Translations under genes and position numbers: made by a program
Shown here: in pieces, positions 11,564-17,844 of the stretch
How the letters are laid out: the number at the start of each line of letters is the position of its first letter
Position numbering within the stretch: position 1 is the first letter of the stretch
Assembly: GCA_023954195.1 (NCBI GenBank)
Contig: JAMLIK010000002.1
Location: 186,001 to 250,000 of the forward strand
Origin: Xanthobacteraceae bacterium
Lineage (GTDB): Bacteria > Pseudomonadota > Alphaproteobacteria > Rhizobiales > Xanthobacteraceae
Direction: 5' to 3'
Length of the DNA stretch: 64,000 nt
Notes under the pieces: generated by a model
The model's input: the letters and a program-made list of their open reading frames with translations, nothing else
Database searches by the model: none
Told to the model about the DNA's origin: nothing

Positions 11564-12165
11564 TGGCGGATCAAGTGATTCTCGGGCTGACCCCTTCGCA
11601 AACCGTCGGCCCGTATTTCGCTTACGGGCTGACGCCGGGCGGCAAGTATGCGTGGAACGACGCCTTCAGCAACGATCTGGTGACGCCGGACGCCGCCGGC
11701 GACCGCATCCGCGTCGTCGGCCAGGTGTTCGACGGCGACGGCGCGGTGGTGCCCGACGCCATGCTGGAGATCTGGCAGGCCGACGCGCAGGGCCGCTACG
11801 CCAATCCGCGCGACACCCGCGCGCTGCCCAACGCCAGCTTCAAGGGATTCGGCCGCTGCGGCGCCGACGCCAATGGCGGGTTTTCGTTCGACACCGTCAA
11901 GCCGGGCGTGGTGCCGGACCCCGACGGCAAGCCGCAGGCGCCGCACATCCTGCTCACGGTGTTCGCGCGCGGCATGCTGCTGCACCTTTACACGCGGATC
12001 TATTTCGGCGACGAGGCCGAACTGAACGCCGCCGACCCGGTGCTGGCGCTGGTGCCGGCCGAGCGTCGCGCCACCCTGATCGCCAGGCGCGACCCCGACA
12101 GCGCCACCTACCGCTTCGACGTGCATCTTCAGGGCGACGACGAAACGGTGTTTTTCGATATCTGA
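11563..12165 (+). CDS. pcaG: Protocatechuate 3,4-dioxygenase alpha subunit
   Basis: A 200-residue partner of PcaH. It has the intradiol fold (TPSQTVGPYF near the N terminus, MLEIWQADAQGRYANP, YFGDEAELN) but lacks the paired iron histidines: the PcaH AHIHFSVFG segment is PHILLTVFARG here, as expected of the non-catalytic alpha chain. An annotation starting further upstream (11290) would overlap pcaH almost wholly and is wrong. No pcaB, pcaC or pcaD and no regulator are adjacent. Confidence 0.95.
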   Translation: MADQVILGLTPSQTVGPYFAYGLTPGGKYAWNDAFSNDLVTPDAAGDRIRVVGQVFDGDGAVVPDAMLEIWQADAQGRYANPRDTRALPNASFKGFGRCGADANGGFSFDTVKPGVVPDPDGKPQAPHILLTVFARGMLLHLYTRIYFGDEAELNAADPVLALVPAERRATLIARRDPDSATYRFDVHLQGDDETVFFDI

Positions 12166-12208
12166 GGGCGGAAGCGGGCGGGCTCGCGACGTGGACACGC
12201 CGTAAGGC

Positions 12209-12282
12209 GTCATTGCCGGGCTTGACCCGGCAATCCATTATTTTTCAAGAGGATGGATGTCCGGATCAAGTCCGGGCATGAC
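12209..12282. repeat. Dispersed palindromic repeat, family B
   Basis: The element runs from GTCATTGCCGGGCTTGACCC to TCCGGGCATGAC and sits between the convergent pcaG and ecfG, where its hairpins could also act as a bidirectional end of transcription. No T-run is seen. Confidence 0.8.
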
Positions 12283-12291
12283 GGAAAGTTG

Positions 12292-12837
12292 TTACCCGTT
12301 GCCGCCGATCACGGCGCGGACGGTGCCGTCCGGGCCGAAATCCTCGGCGCCTTCGACATAGAGCAGCGTGCTCAGCTTGGTCCGCGCGCGATTGACGCGG
12401 CTCTTGATAGTGCCGATGGCGCAGCCGCAGATCGCGGCGGCATCCTCGTAGGAGAAGCCCGAGGCCCCGACCAGGATGAGCGCCTCGCGCTGGTCCTGCG
12501 GCAGCTTGTCGAGCGCCCTGCGGAATTCCTCGAATTCGAGGTGCGCGTTCTGCCCCGGCTGCGACTTCAGCGTTTTGGCATAGTTGCCCTCGGCGTCCTC
12601 GACCTCGCGCCGCCGCTTGCGATAGTCCGAACGGAACAGGTTGCGCAGGATGGTGAACAACCACGCCGGCAGGTTGGAGCCGGGCTGGAACGAGTCGATG
12701 TTGGCCAGCGCCCGCAGCAGCGTCTCCTGCACCAGATCGTCGGCACGGTCGCCGTTGCCGCTCAGCGAGATCGCGAAGGCGCGCAAGCTCGGGACCGACG
12801 CCAGGATGTCGTCGCGTAGTTCATTGGTGAGAGGCAT
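12292..12837 (-). CDS. ecfG: General stress response sigma factor EcfG
   Basis: A 181-residue ECF sigma factor. Region 2 is at about residues 20-75 (DLVQETLLRALANIDSFQ, then WLFTILRNLFRSDYRKRRRE) and region 4 at about 110-165 (LDKLPQDQREALILV, GFSYEDAAAICGCAIGTIKSRVNRAR). EcfG directs RNA polymerase to GGAAC-N16/17-CGTT promoters under stress and is held by NepR until PhyR-P frees it. Its ATG shares one base with the nepR stop. The neighbourhood (nepR upstream, phyR divergent) makes the subtype assignment firm. Confidence 0.94.
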   Translation of the reverse strand: MPLTNELRDDILASVPSLRAFAISLSGNGDRADDLVQETLLRALANIDSFQPGSNLPAWLFTILRNLFRSDYRKRRREVEDAEGNYAKTLKSQPGQNAHLEFEEFRRALDKLPQDQREALILVGASGFSYEDAAAICGCAIGTIKSRVNRARTKLSTLLYVEGAEDFGPDGTVRAVIGGNG

Positions 12838-13028
12838 TAGTCCCTCCCGTCATTGTTGACCGCGGGAGCCCCCTCCGGAGAATCGAGCTTTCGAATGAGT
12901 TCGGCGAAGCGATCGGGCACGCCCTGACGCACAACCTCGTCGTACATCGCGCGAAGTTGATGTCCGATGCGGGATTGAATTTCCGCGTTCAGGCCGCCCT
13001 GCCTGGCCGGTTTCTTCATGTCTGTCAT
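12837..13028 (-). CDS. nepR: Anti-sigma factor NepR
   Basis: A short (about 63-residue) anti-sigma factor that sequesters EcfG and is bound by phosphorylated PhyR. The core QSRIGHQLRAMYDEVVRQGVPDRFAELIRKLD is the conserved two-helix NepR region. I choose the ATG at 13028 (GGGA about 10 bases upstream). An in-frame TTG at 13082 would add 18 residues. It is first in the nepR-ecfG operon and divergent from phyR across about 400 bases. Confidence 0.9.
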   Translation of the reverse strand: MTDMKKPARQGGLNAEIQSRIGHQLRAMYDEVVRQGVPDRFAELIRKLDSPEGAPAVNNDGRD

Positions 13029-13201
13029 AGGGTCATTCCCGATGTCCCGATCGTCCGAATATCTGTCCAAGCGTTCATCCAATTGTTGCAGCTAACTGTC
13101 TCGATCATGCTCGCGCCCGCCCAAATCATTGACCTGTCTTTCGAAGCAAACCCTTGAATCTCGAAAGAATTTCGCCGAACTCGCCGGCGGATCCCGACTT
13201 C

Positions 13202-13226
13202 AATGCCAAAGCCGTGGGAAAGTTCC
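13202..13226 (-). promoter_or_regulatory. Candidate EcfG-dependent promoter of nepR-ecfG
   Basis: On the minus strand GGAAC (13226-13222), 16 bases, then CATT (13205-13202). The -35 is perfect and the -10 differs from CGTT by one base. It points at nepR and would give a leader of about 170 bases. It is back to back with the plus-strand candidate at 13236. Autoregulation of this locus by EcfG is the rule in related bacteria. Confidence 0.45.
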
Positions 13227-13235
13227 GGCCGCCGT

Positions 13236-13260
13236 GGAACTTTTCTCGGGGTGAGGCGTC
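13236..13260 (+). promoter_or_regulatory. Candidate EcfG-dependent promoter of phyR
   Basis: GGAAC (13236-13240), 16 bases, then CGTC (13257-13260); one mismatch in the -10 against GGAAC-N16-CGTT. It points at phyR, about 180 bases upstream of its ATG. The two divergent -35 elements are separated by only nine bases. Confidence 0.45.
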
Positions 13261-13442
13261 ATTAGCGGGCCGGCGGCGTCGAGGCGCGGCCGGCGTGGAG
13301 GGCTCGACGCGCGCCCTGGTTTCAAGGGGGCTTGCGGGCCAAGGTTGGAACCGGAACAAACTGGCGCCGAAGGGCTCAAACGAGGGTTCATGCACAACCG
13401 GATAGGACCCGCCGGATCAGACCGGATCAGAATGGAGTGGGG

Positions 13443-14243
13443 ATGTCCCGATCACAGATCGTTGCGGAAAATCTGCCGTTGTTGCGGCGCTACTCCCGCG
13501 CCCTGACAGGCAGCCAGGCGTCAGGGGACGCCTATGTGGGGGCCATGCTGGAGGCATTGCTGGAAGACCCGACGCTGCTCGACGAGGCGCGCGGCGCCAA
13601 GGCGGGCCTGTTTCAACTGTTCACCCGGATATGGAATTCGGTCGCGGTGAACGGCGACGCCGCGCCGGCGTCGAATGCCTCCGAACACCGGCTGGCCAAC
13701 ATCACGCCGTTGCCGCGGCAGGCGTTCCTGCTGCTGTCGCTGGAGGGCTTCTCCGAGGAGGAGGTCGCCTTCATTCTCGGCATCGACGTCACCGAGGTGC
13801 GCCGGCTGGCGGACGAGGCCGGGCAGGAACTGGCGGCTGAAATCGCCACCGACGTCCTCATCATCGAGGACGAGACGTTCATCGCGATGGATATCGAGAG
13901 CCTGGTGAAGAAGCTCGGTCATAACGTCATCGGCGTCGCGCGGACTCATGCCGACGCGCTGGCGCTGGCCGGGACCAAGCCGCCGGGCCTGATCCTCGCC
14001 GACATCCAGCTTGCCGACGGCTCATCCGGCCTCGACGCGGTCAACGATCTGCTGAAGACCTTCGAGGTGCCGGTGGTGTTCATCACCGCCTATCCGGAGC
14101 GTTTCCTCACCGGCGAGCGTCCCGAACCGGCGTTTTTGATCTCGAAGCCGTTCCAGCCCGCGATGGTGTCGGCGGTGGCGAGCCAGGCGCTGTTCTTCCA
14201 GCGCAACTCCCGCAACCGGCCGCCGAGCGCGGCGGCCTCTTGA
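13443..14243 (+). CDS. phyR: General stress response anti-anti-sigma regulator PhyR
   Basis: A 266-residue response regulator with an inverted layout: residues 1-130 are a sigma-like domain (QAFLLLSLEGFSEEEVAFILG resembles region 4) and about 137-255 a receiver. Receiver residues are visible: acidic pair E142/D143, phosphoacceptor D187 (LILADIQLADGS), T215 in the FITAYPER motif and K235 (SKPF). Phosphorylated PhyR mimics sigma and pulls NepR off EcfG. The start has GGAGTGGGG upstream. No cognate HWE/HisKA2 kinase gene is present nearby. Confidence 0.95.
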   Translation: MSRSQIVAENLPLLRRYSRALTGSQASGDAYVGAMLEALLEDPTLLDEARGAKAGLFQLFTRIWNSVAVNGDAAPASNASEHRLANITPLPRQAFLLLSLEGFSEEEVAFILGIDVTEVRRLADEAGQELAAEIATDVLIIEDETFIAMDIESLVKKLGHNVIGVARTHADALALAGTKPPGLILADIQLADGSSGLDAVNDLLKTFEVPVVFITAYPERFLTGERPEPAFLISKPFQPAMVSAVASQALFFQRNSRNRPPSAAAS

Positions 14244-14263
14244 GGAAGTCCGCACCCGGTGCG

Positions 14264-14293
14264 TCGCGTCGTCCCTGCCCGCGCGGGGACGAC
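14264..14293. repeat. Half copy of repeat family A forming a hairpin after phyR
   Basis: GCGTCGTCCC pairs with GGGACGACGC over 10 bp with a 10-base loop, 20 bases after the phyR stop. The arms are the same as in family A. It may serve as a phyR transcript end, although no T-run follows. Confidence 0.55.
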
Positions 14294-14388
14294 GCCGCGC
14301 GTGCCGCCGCCGTCGCGGCAAGAACGCCGGGCGGCCGACACGGTGACGTGAACTCCGGCGAATGAACTGAACCTTTTCGTCGCGCGTT

Positions 14389-14901
14389 ATGACTCACATT
14401 CACGCTTCCTTCGGGGGAGCGGGCGGTGAAGCGGTGAGGCGTGCGATGTCCCGGATGTTTTCGTCTCAGGTGTTTTCGGTGCAGAAGGCGGTCGTCGCCG
14501 CGGTGCTGACGGTCGCGGCCGCGCCGTTCGCGGTCAGCGGCGAAGTGCCGGCATGGCTGATGCGGTCGGCCGCGGCGGTGGCGATGCCCGCGCCTGCCGG
14601 CGACCAGGCCGACCCGGCTCGGACGCATCTCGTGGCGCGCGCCGGAAAATCCGACCGCGCCGCGGTGGTCCCGGCCGGCGTCGCGTCGCGGACTTTCTCG
14701 ATCCAGCCGATCGGCATCGCCGATATGTCGGTGCTGGTGCGGATCGTCAGCCCCAGGCCGGCATCGCCGGCGATCGGCAAGCCCGCGACCCGAGTCGAGC
14801 CGCCCCGGAAGACCGTCTGGCCGCGCGCCGCCTGCGAGCCGGTGGTCAGCATGCTGACCGAGGTCGCCAAGCAACTCGCGCCCGGCCGCTGCATCACCTG
14901 A
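14389..14901 (+). CDS. Hypothetical secreted protein
   Basis: A 170-residue product not recognised as a named family. After a hydrophilic start it has a hydrophobic segment (AVVAAVLTVAAAPFAVSG) that looks like an export signal or membrane anchor, then a proline/alanine-rich middle. It ends in a cysteine-bearing motif CEPVVSMLTEVAKQLAPGRC, where the two Cys could form a disulfide outside the cytoplasm. An internal ATG at 14446 would place the hydrophobic segment closer to the N terminus and may be the true start. It stands alone between phyR and the YqjE-like gene. Confidence 0.6.
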   Translation: MTHIHASFGGAGGEAVRRAMSRMFSSQVFSVQKAVVAAVLTVAAAPFAVSGEVPAWLMRSAAAVAMPAPAGDQADPARTHLVARAGKSDRAAVVPAGVASRTFSIQPIGIADMSVLVRIVSPRPASPAIGKPATRVEPPRKTVWPRAACEPVVSMLTEVAKQLAPGRCIT

Positions 14902-14917
14902 ACGTGCGACACCGTAG

Positions 14918-14992
14918 CCGGATTGCCGGGCGTGGCCCGGCGCAGGCAAGCGGAAGCGACGCCGTTCTTCAAATGGCTATGTCCGCGCATGA
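14918..14992. repeat. Degenerate inverted copy of repeat family B (long form)
   Basis: Reading on the plus strand it runs GGATTGCCGGGCGTGGCCCG, CAAGCGGAAGCGACGCCGTT, GTCCGCGCATGAC. The same insert (GAACGGCGTCGCTTCC on the other strand) occurs in the long copy at 58681-58791, so the family has at least two length classes. Confidence 0.65.
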
Positions 14993-15043
14993 CGGTGGAT
15001 GATTCCATCGAACGCGGAAAGCATCCAGCGCGGATCAAGCCGG

Positions 15044-15496
15044 TTATGGCGCCGGTTGCTCGGGCGCGTCGGGCGTGTCCCGCGCCGCGCTTCGCGCCGC
15101 CATCAGGCCCAGCGCCACGCCACCCAGCACGACCACCGGTAACAGCCGTTTGACGCCGATGACGCGCACCAGCTGCAAGCCGGTCGCCAGCAGCGCCGGG
15201 TCGGTGAGGAGGCTTTGCTGCGCGGCGCGCTTGGCGGCCTCGGCGCGGCGGACGTCCTCGCGCCGTTTAAATTCGCTCCGGATCGCGATCACGCCGAGCG
15301 CGATGACGACAAACAGCGCCGCGCCGGACAGGCATGCCTCGACCGGCCCATAGGTCTCCTCGATAGCGATGAAGCCCGCGGCGCACAGGAACAGCAGCGC
15401 GACGATCAGCGCTCCCGTCGCCCATAGCCTCAACTCGGTCAGCCGCATCCTGGCGCCGGCGCTGGCCTTGAGGTCGTCGATCCATCGTTGAAGCAT
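15044..15496 (-). CDS. Putative YqjE-like (phage holin superfamily) membrane protein
   Basis: About 150 residues with two clear membrane segments in a hairpin (ALIVALLFLCAAGFIAI and GAALFVVIALGVIAI), then a charged helix (RSEFKRREDVRRAEAAKRAAQQ) and a third hydrophobic stretch near the C terminus (LLPVVVLGGVALGLMAA). This layout and its place directly after a DUF883 gene match the E. coli yqjD-yqjE pair. I start at ATG 15496; a longer frame reaches 15547. Probably co-transcribed from the EcfG-type promoter at 15978-16003. Function is unknown, with envelope stress suspected. Confidence 0.7.
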   Translation of the reverse strand: MLQRWIDDLKASAGARMRLTELRLWATGALIVALLFLCAAGFIAIEETYGPVEACLSGAALFVVIALGVIAIRSEFKRREDVRRAEAAKRAAQQSLLTDPALLATGLQLVRVIGVKRLLPVVVLGGVALGLMAARSAARDTPDAPEQPAP

Positions 15497-15596
15497 GCCG
15501 CGCCCCGGATATCGATTGCGCAAGTCGGCGCCATGAAAGCGCGTCAAGGCGACGGAAGACGCCCTGACCGCGCCGGCGGAGTGGTCCTGCGAAACG

Positions 15597-15944
15597 TCAG
15601 CGCCGCCACGCCATGCCGATCAGGAAGCCGACGCCGAGCGCGACCGCAAGCGTCGTCAGCGGCCGCTCGCGGATCGCCTCCTCGGCCGATTCCTCGATCG
15701 AGGCGGCGGCGCTCTGCGCGGCTTCCATGGTGGCGGAGCCCTGCGCCTGCGCGTCCGATAGCACCGAGTTGATCCCGCGCCGCGCCTGCCGATAGCCGCG
15801 CCGGGCCTGACTGGCGGCCTCGCCCGAAAGAGCGTTGAGCGCCTCGCCGATCCGCTCGGTCAATTGCGTGATATCGTTCTTCACCGCGGCCAGCTCCTTC
15901 TCGAAACGCTCGGACAGGCCCTTGTCGACATCGCTGCTCGCCAT
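15597..15944 (-). CDS. DUF883 / ElaB-YqjD-like membrane-anchored protein
   Basis: A 115-residue protein with a long amphipathic coiled-coil-like helix (LSERFEKELAAVKNDITQL onward) and a C-terminal glycine-rich membrane anchor (PLTTLAVALGVGFLIGMAWRR), the hallmark of ElaB/YqjD proteins. In E. coli these inner-membrane proteins bind ribosomes in stationary phase under the general stress sigma factor. An AGGAG lies just upstream of the start. A near-perfect EcfG promoter 34 bases before the ATG suggests stress control here too. Confidence 0.8.
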   Translation of the reverse strand: MASSDVDKGLSERFEKELAAVKNDITQLTERIGEALNALSGEAASQARRGYRQARRGINSVLSDAQAQGSATMEAAQSAAASIEESAEEAIRERPLTTLAVALGVGFLIGMAWRR

Positions 15945-15977
15945 TCACATCTCCTCGGGGTGATCTTGATGCGCGAC

Positions 15978-16003
15978 AACGCCGCGTGACGGCGGGAAGT
16001 TCC
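15978..16003 (-). promoter_or_regulatory. EcfG-type promoter for the DUF883/YqjE-like operon
   Basis: On the minus strand GGAAC (16003-15999), 17 bases, CGTT (15981-15978): an exact match to GGAAC-N16/17-CGTT. It lies 34 bases upstream of the DUF883 gene start. Confidence 0.75.
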
Positions 16004-16029
16004 ACGGGGTCCGCCGGGCGTCGGCGCGC

Positions 16030-16055
16030 GGAACCCGGATGCGCCGCCGCGCGTT
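16030..16055 (+). promoter_or_regulatory. EcfG-type promoter for the 51-aa membrane protein gene
   Basis: GGAAC (16030-16034), 17 bases, CGTT (16052-16055): an exact match. It is divergent from the one at 15978-16003, with 26 bases between the two GGAAC elements, and 66 bases before the ATG at 16122. Confidence 0.75.
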
Positions 16056-16121
16056 GACGAGGCTGCGCGCGATCGTCGCGCCCTTCGTTTCCCGTTCGTT
16101 ATTTAAGGATAAGGATATCCA

Positions 16122-16277
16122 ATGCTGATCGGCATCCTGGTGACGTTTCTTGTCGTCATTCTTGTGCTTTATCTCATCAACATGCTGCCGCTCGACGGCC
16201 GCGCCAAGCAGATCGCGCGCGTCGTCGTCATCGTCATCGGCATCGTCTCTCTGCTGAAATATCTCGCGGTGTTCTGA
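16122..16277 (+). CDS. Small membrane protein, Thivi_2564-like (51 aa)
   Basis: A 51-residue protein with two hydrophobic helices, one at the N terminus (LIGILVTFLVVILVLYLI) and one at the C terminus (VVVIVIGIVSLLKYLAV), joined by NMLPLDGRAKQIAR. The NxLPLDxRxK loop and length match the Thivi_2564 family of small membrane proteins. AAGGA sits about 7-10 bases before the ATG. An exact EcfG promoter motif upstream suggests general stress induction. Function is unknown. Confidence 0.8.
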   Translation: MLIGILVTFLVVILVLYLINMLPLDGRAKQIARVVVIVIGIVSLLKYLAVF

Positions 16278-16307
16278 GCTTAGCGTGGGCGCGTCGGCTG
16301 CCAACGG

Positions 16308-16841
16308 TCAGGCCCGGCCGCCCTCGAACGCCGCGCGCAGCCGGTTGAGCTGCGGCGCCAGCGGATTGCCGGCGGCGCGACGCTCCGTCAGCGGCGAATG
16401 GATGGTGACGTCGAGGCGGCGGACCTTGGTCTGCAACGCCATCGAGCGCGCGATCAGCTCCTGCAACTGCGGCGGCAGCTTGGCCAGCATGTCGCCGGCG
16501 CCGGGCTCGGCCGCGGTGAGCTTGACCTTGGTCTTCTCGCGGTTGGCCTGGGTCAGCGTCATCTCGCCTTCCTTCACCGCGCGGTGCAGCAACAGCCAGG
16601 AGGCGAGCTGCATCAGCCGCGTCGTCAGGCGCATGCTCTCGGTGGCGTAGGTGAGGGCGACCGGGCGCTCCAGCGCCTTGGCCTCGTTGCGGCCGGGGCC
16701 GTCGAGATAGGCGGCGGTTTCCTCCACCAGATCCATGCCTTCGCGAAACAACACGGCGAACGAGGGGGAATTGGTCAGCCGCTCGCTGAACTGGACGAGA
16801 CCGGCTTCGTCCCCTGCCTTGCCGTGGGAATGATCCAACAT
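16308..16841 (-). CDS. rcdA: Regulator of CtrA degradation RcdA (DUF1465)
   Basis: A 177-residue protein of the DUF1465/RcdA family. The helical core is visible (QFSERLTNSPSFAVLFREGM, ESMRLTTRLMQLASWLLLHRAV) together with EGEMTLTQANREKTKVKL. RcdA is a ClpXP adaptor that, with CpdR and PopA, promotes CtrA proteolysis in Caulobacter. Its presence in the same window as a CtrA-type box upstream of minCDE fits a working CtrA circuit. It is transcribed alone; a minus-strand terminator at 17055-17087 separates it from the DUF1192 gene upstream. Confidence 0.87.
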   Translation of the reverse strand: MLDHSHGKAGDEAGLVQFSERLTNSPSFAVLFREGMDLVEETAAYLDGPGRNEAKALERPVALTYATESMRLTTRLMQLASWLLLHRAVKEGEMTLTQANREKTKVKLTAAEPGAGDMLAKLPPQLQELIARSMALQTKVRRLDVTIHSPLTERRAAGNPLAPQLNRLRAAFEGGRA

Positions 16842-17054
16842 CGCTTAACGCCTCACGCTACAAAGTCCCGCGCCGCCCGCCGCCGCACGCCATGCTTAAC
16901 CCGCAAGCCCGCGTCATGTCGCGACTTCACCGGCCCGCCGCCGAATGATCCAATGCTCGGTCGGCTTATGGTGAATAAATCATTACCCCCGGCGGCGCGG
17001 GAGTCCAGCCGGCGCGGCGACAAACTGGAATTATGGTTTCCAGCCGGGCGGGCG

Positions 17055-17087
17055 TTAAAAAAAAGCCGCCGAAAAAGCCGGCGGCTT
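17055..17087 (-). terminator. Rho-independent terminator on the minus strand
   Basis: An 8-bp stem (17063-17070 with 17080-17087, AAGCCGCC arms) is followed on the minus strand by a run of eight T. It would end transcription coming from the DUF1192 gene and insulate rcdA. Confidence 0.75.
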
Positions 17088-17221
17088 AAAGTGGTTTAAC
17101 AGGGAGGCGTCAAACAGAGTGGACAGGAGCCACTCGGTGTCCAAACGAGGACAATTCCAGTCATACTCCGGAAGCCTTAACCGATCGTAAACGAACGATT
17201 TTGTTCAGACTCCGTTTGCCA

Positions 17222-17344
17222 TCTCGGCCGAAGGCCGACTTCGTCAAATATCTCGGCCGAAGGCCGAGTTCGACAATCGTGTCGGCCGGAGGCCGATCAG
17301 GTCGCGGCACGTCGATGTTATTTGCCATCTCGGCCATTGGCCGT
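17222..17344. repeat. Array of 17-bp palindromes with 29-bp period
   Basis: Units TCTCGGCCGAAGGCCGA start at 17222 and 17251, a variant TGTCGGCCGGAGGCCGA at 17280 (29-base steps), and a looser one TCTCGGCCATTGGCCGT at 17328. Each is an inverted repeat CGGCC-N2/3-GGCCG. The array is in the 280-base gap after the DUF1192 gene. No spacers-with-identical-repeats pattern of a CRISPR is seen, and there are too few units. Confidence 0.7.
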
Positions 17345-17367
17345 TGGGCCGCGACCGCCGCAAGCCC

Positions 17368-17559
17368 TCATGTCTTGAAGACGCTGGCGGCGGCATCCAG
17401 CAGGGCGCGCTTGCTCTTTGCCGCCTGTTCGAGCCGGTCGATCTCGGCCCGCAGCGCCGTCAAGCGCTCGGCCAGTTCGCCGACCGACAATTGCGACAGA
17501 TCCTGCCCGATGTGATGGGGAATCTTGTTCCGGGGCTTGTCGTCGTCCTCTCCGGCCAT
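17368..17559 (-). CDS. DUF1192 family small protein
   Basis: A 63-residue soluble protein with a charged N terminus (AGEDDDKPRNK) and a coiled-coil helix LSVGELAERLTALRAEIDRLEQAAKSK, which matches the DUF1192 family found across Rhizobiales. A perfect AGGAGG lies upstream of the ATG at 17559; the longer frame to 17706 is not supported. The function is not known; in the family it is often near cell-cycle or envelope genes. It is divergent from the GGDEF/EAL gene. Confidence 0.8.
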   Translation of the reverse strand: MAGEDDDKPRNKIPHHIGQDLSQLSVGELAERLTALRAEIDRLEQAAKSKRALLDAAASVFKT

Positions 17560-17844
17560 CGTCCGCCTCCTCGCGCGATTCGATCCGGCGCGGGGTGGCT
17601 CCGCGCCGGACGGGAAAACCGGTCGATATATTGGCGAAATTGTGGTGTCGATGTGGCGGCCGGGAATGGGCTGGAAAGTCTTTGAATTCCCAAGCATCCG
17701 TGGCATTTATCGCCGCCACGGCAAGGCGTGGCCGATCGCGGGCGGGGTTTGGATCGGCCGGCATCAGCGTCTTCCGTGTCCGTTCCGTTGCCTCGCGCAA
17801 CGCTGTCGTCGTCGCGTGGCGCCGTTCAACGTGGAGACTCGATA

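Noticed and set aside
13126..13405. Two opposite short frames (89 and 83 codons) between nepR and phyR
   Set aside because: Both overlap the candidate EcfG promoters, one starts with TTG without a ribosome site, and neither resembles a known protein.
17171..17193. Second CtrA box (TTAA-N7-TAAAC) downstream of the DUF1192 gene
   Set aside because: One mismatch in the second half-site, not next to a suitable start codon.
17222..17344. Possible CRISPR array
   Set aside because: Only three to four units of 17 bases, 12-base gaps, internal palindromes and no cas genes.
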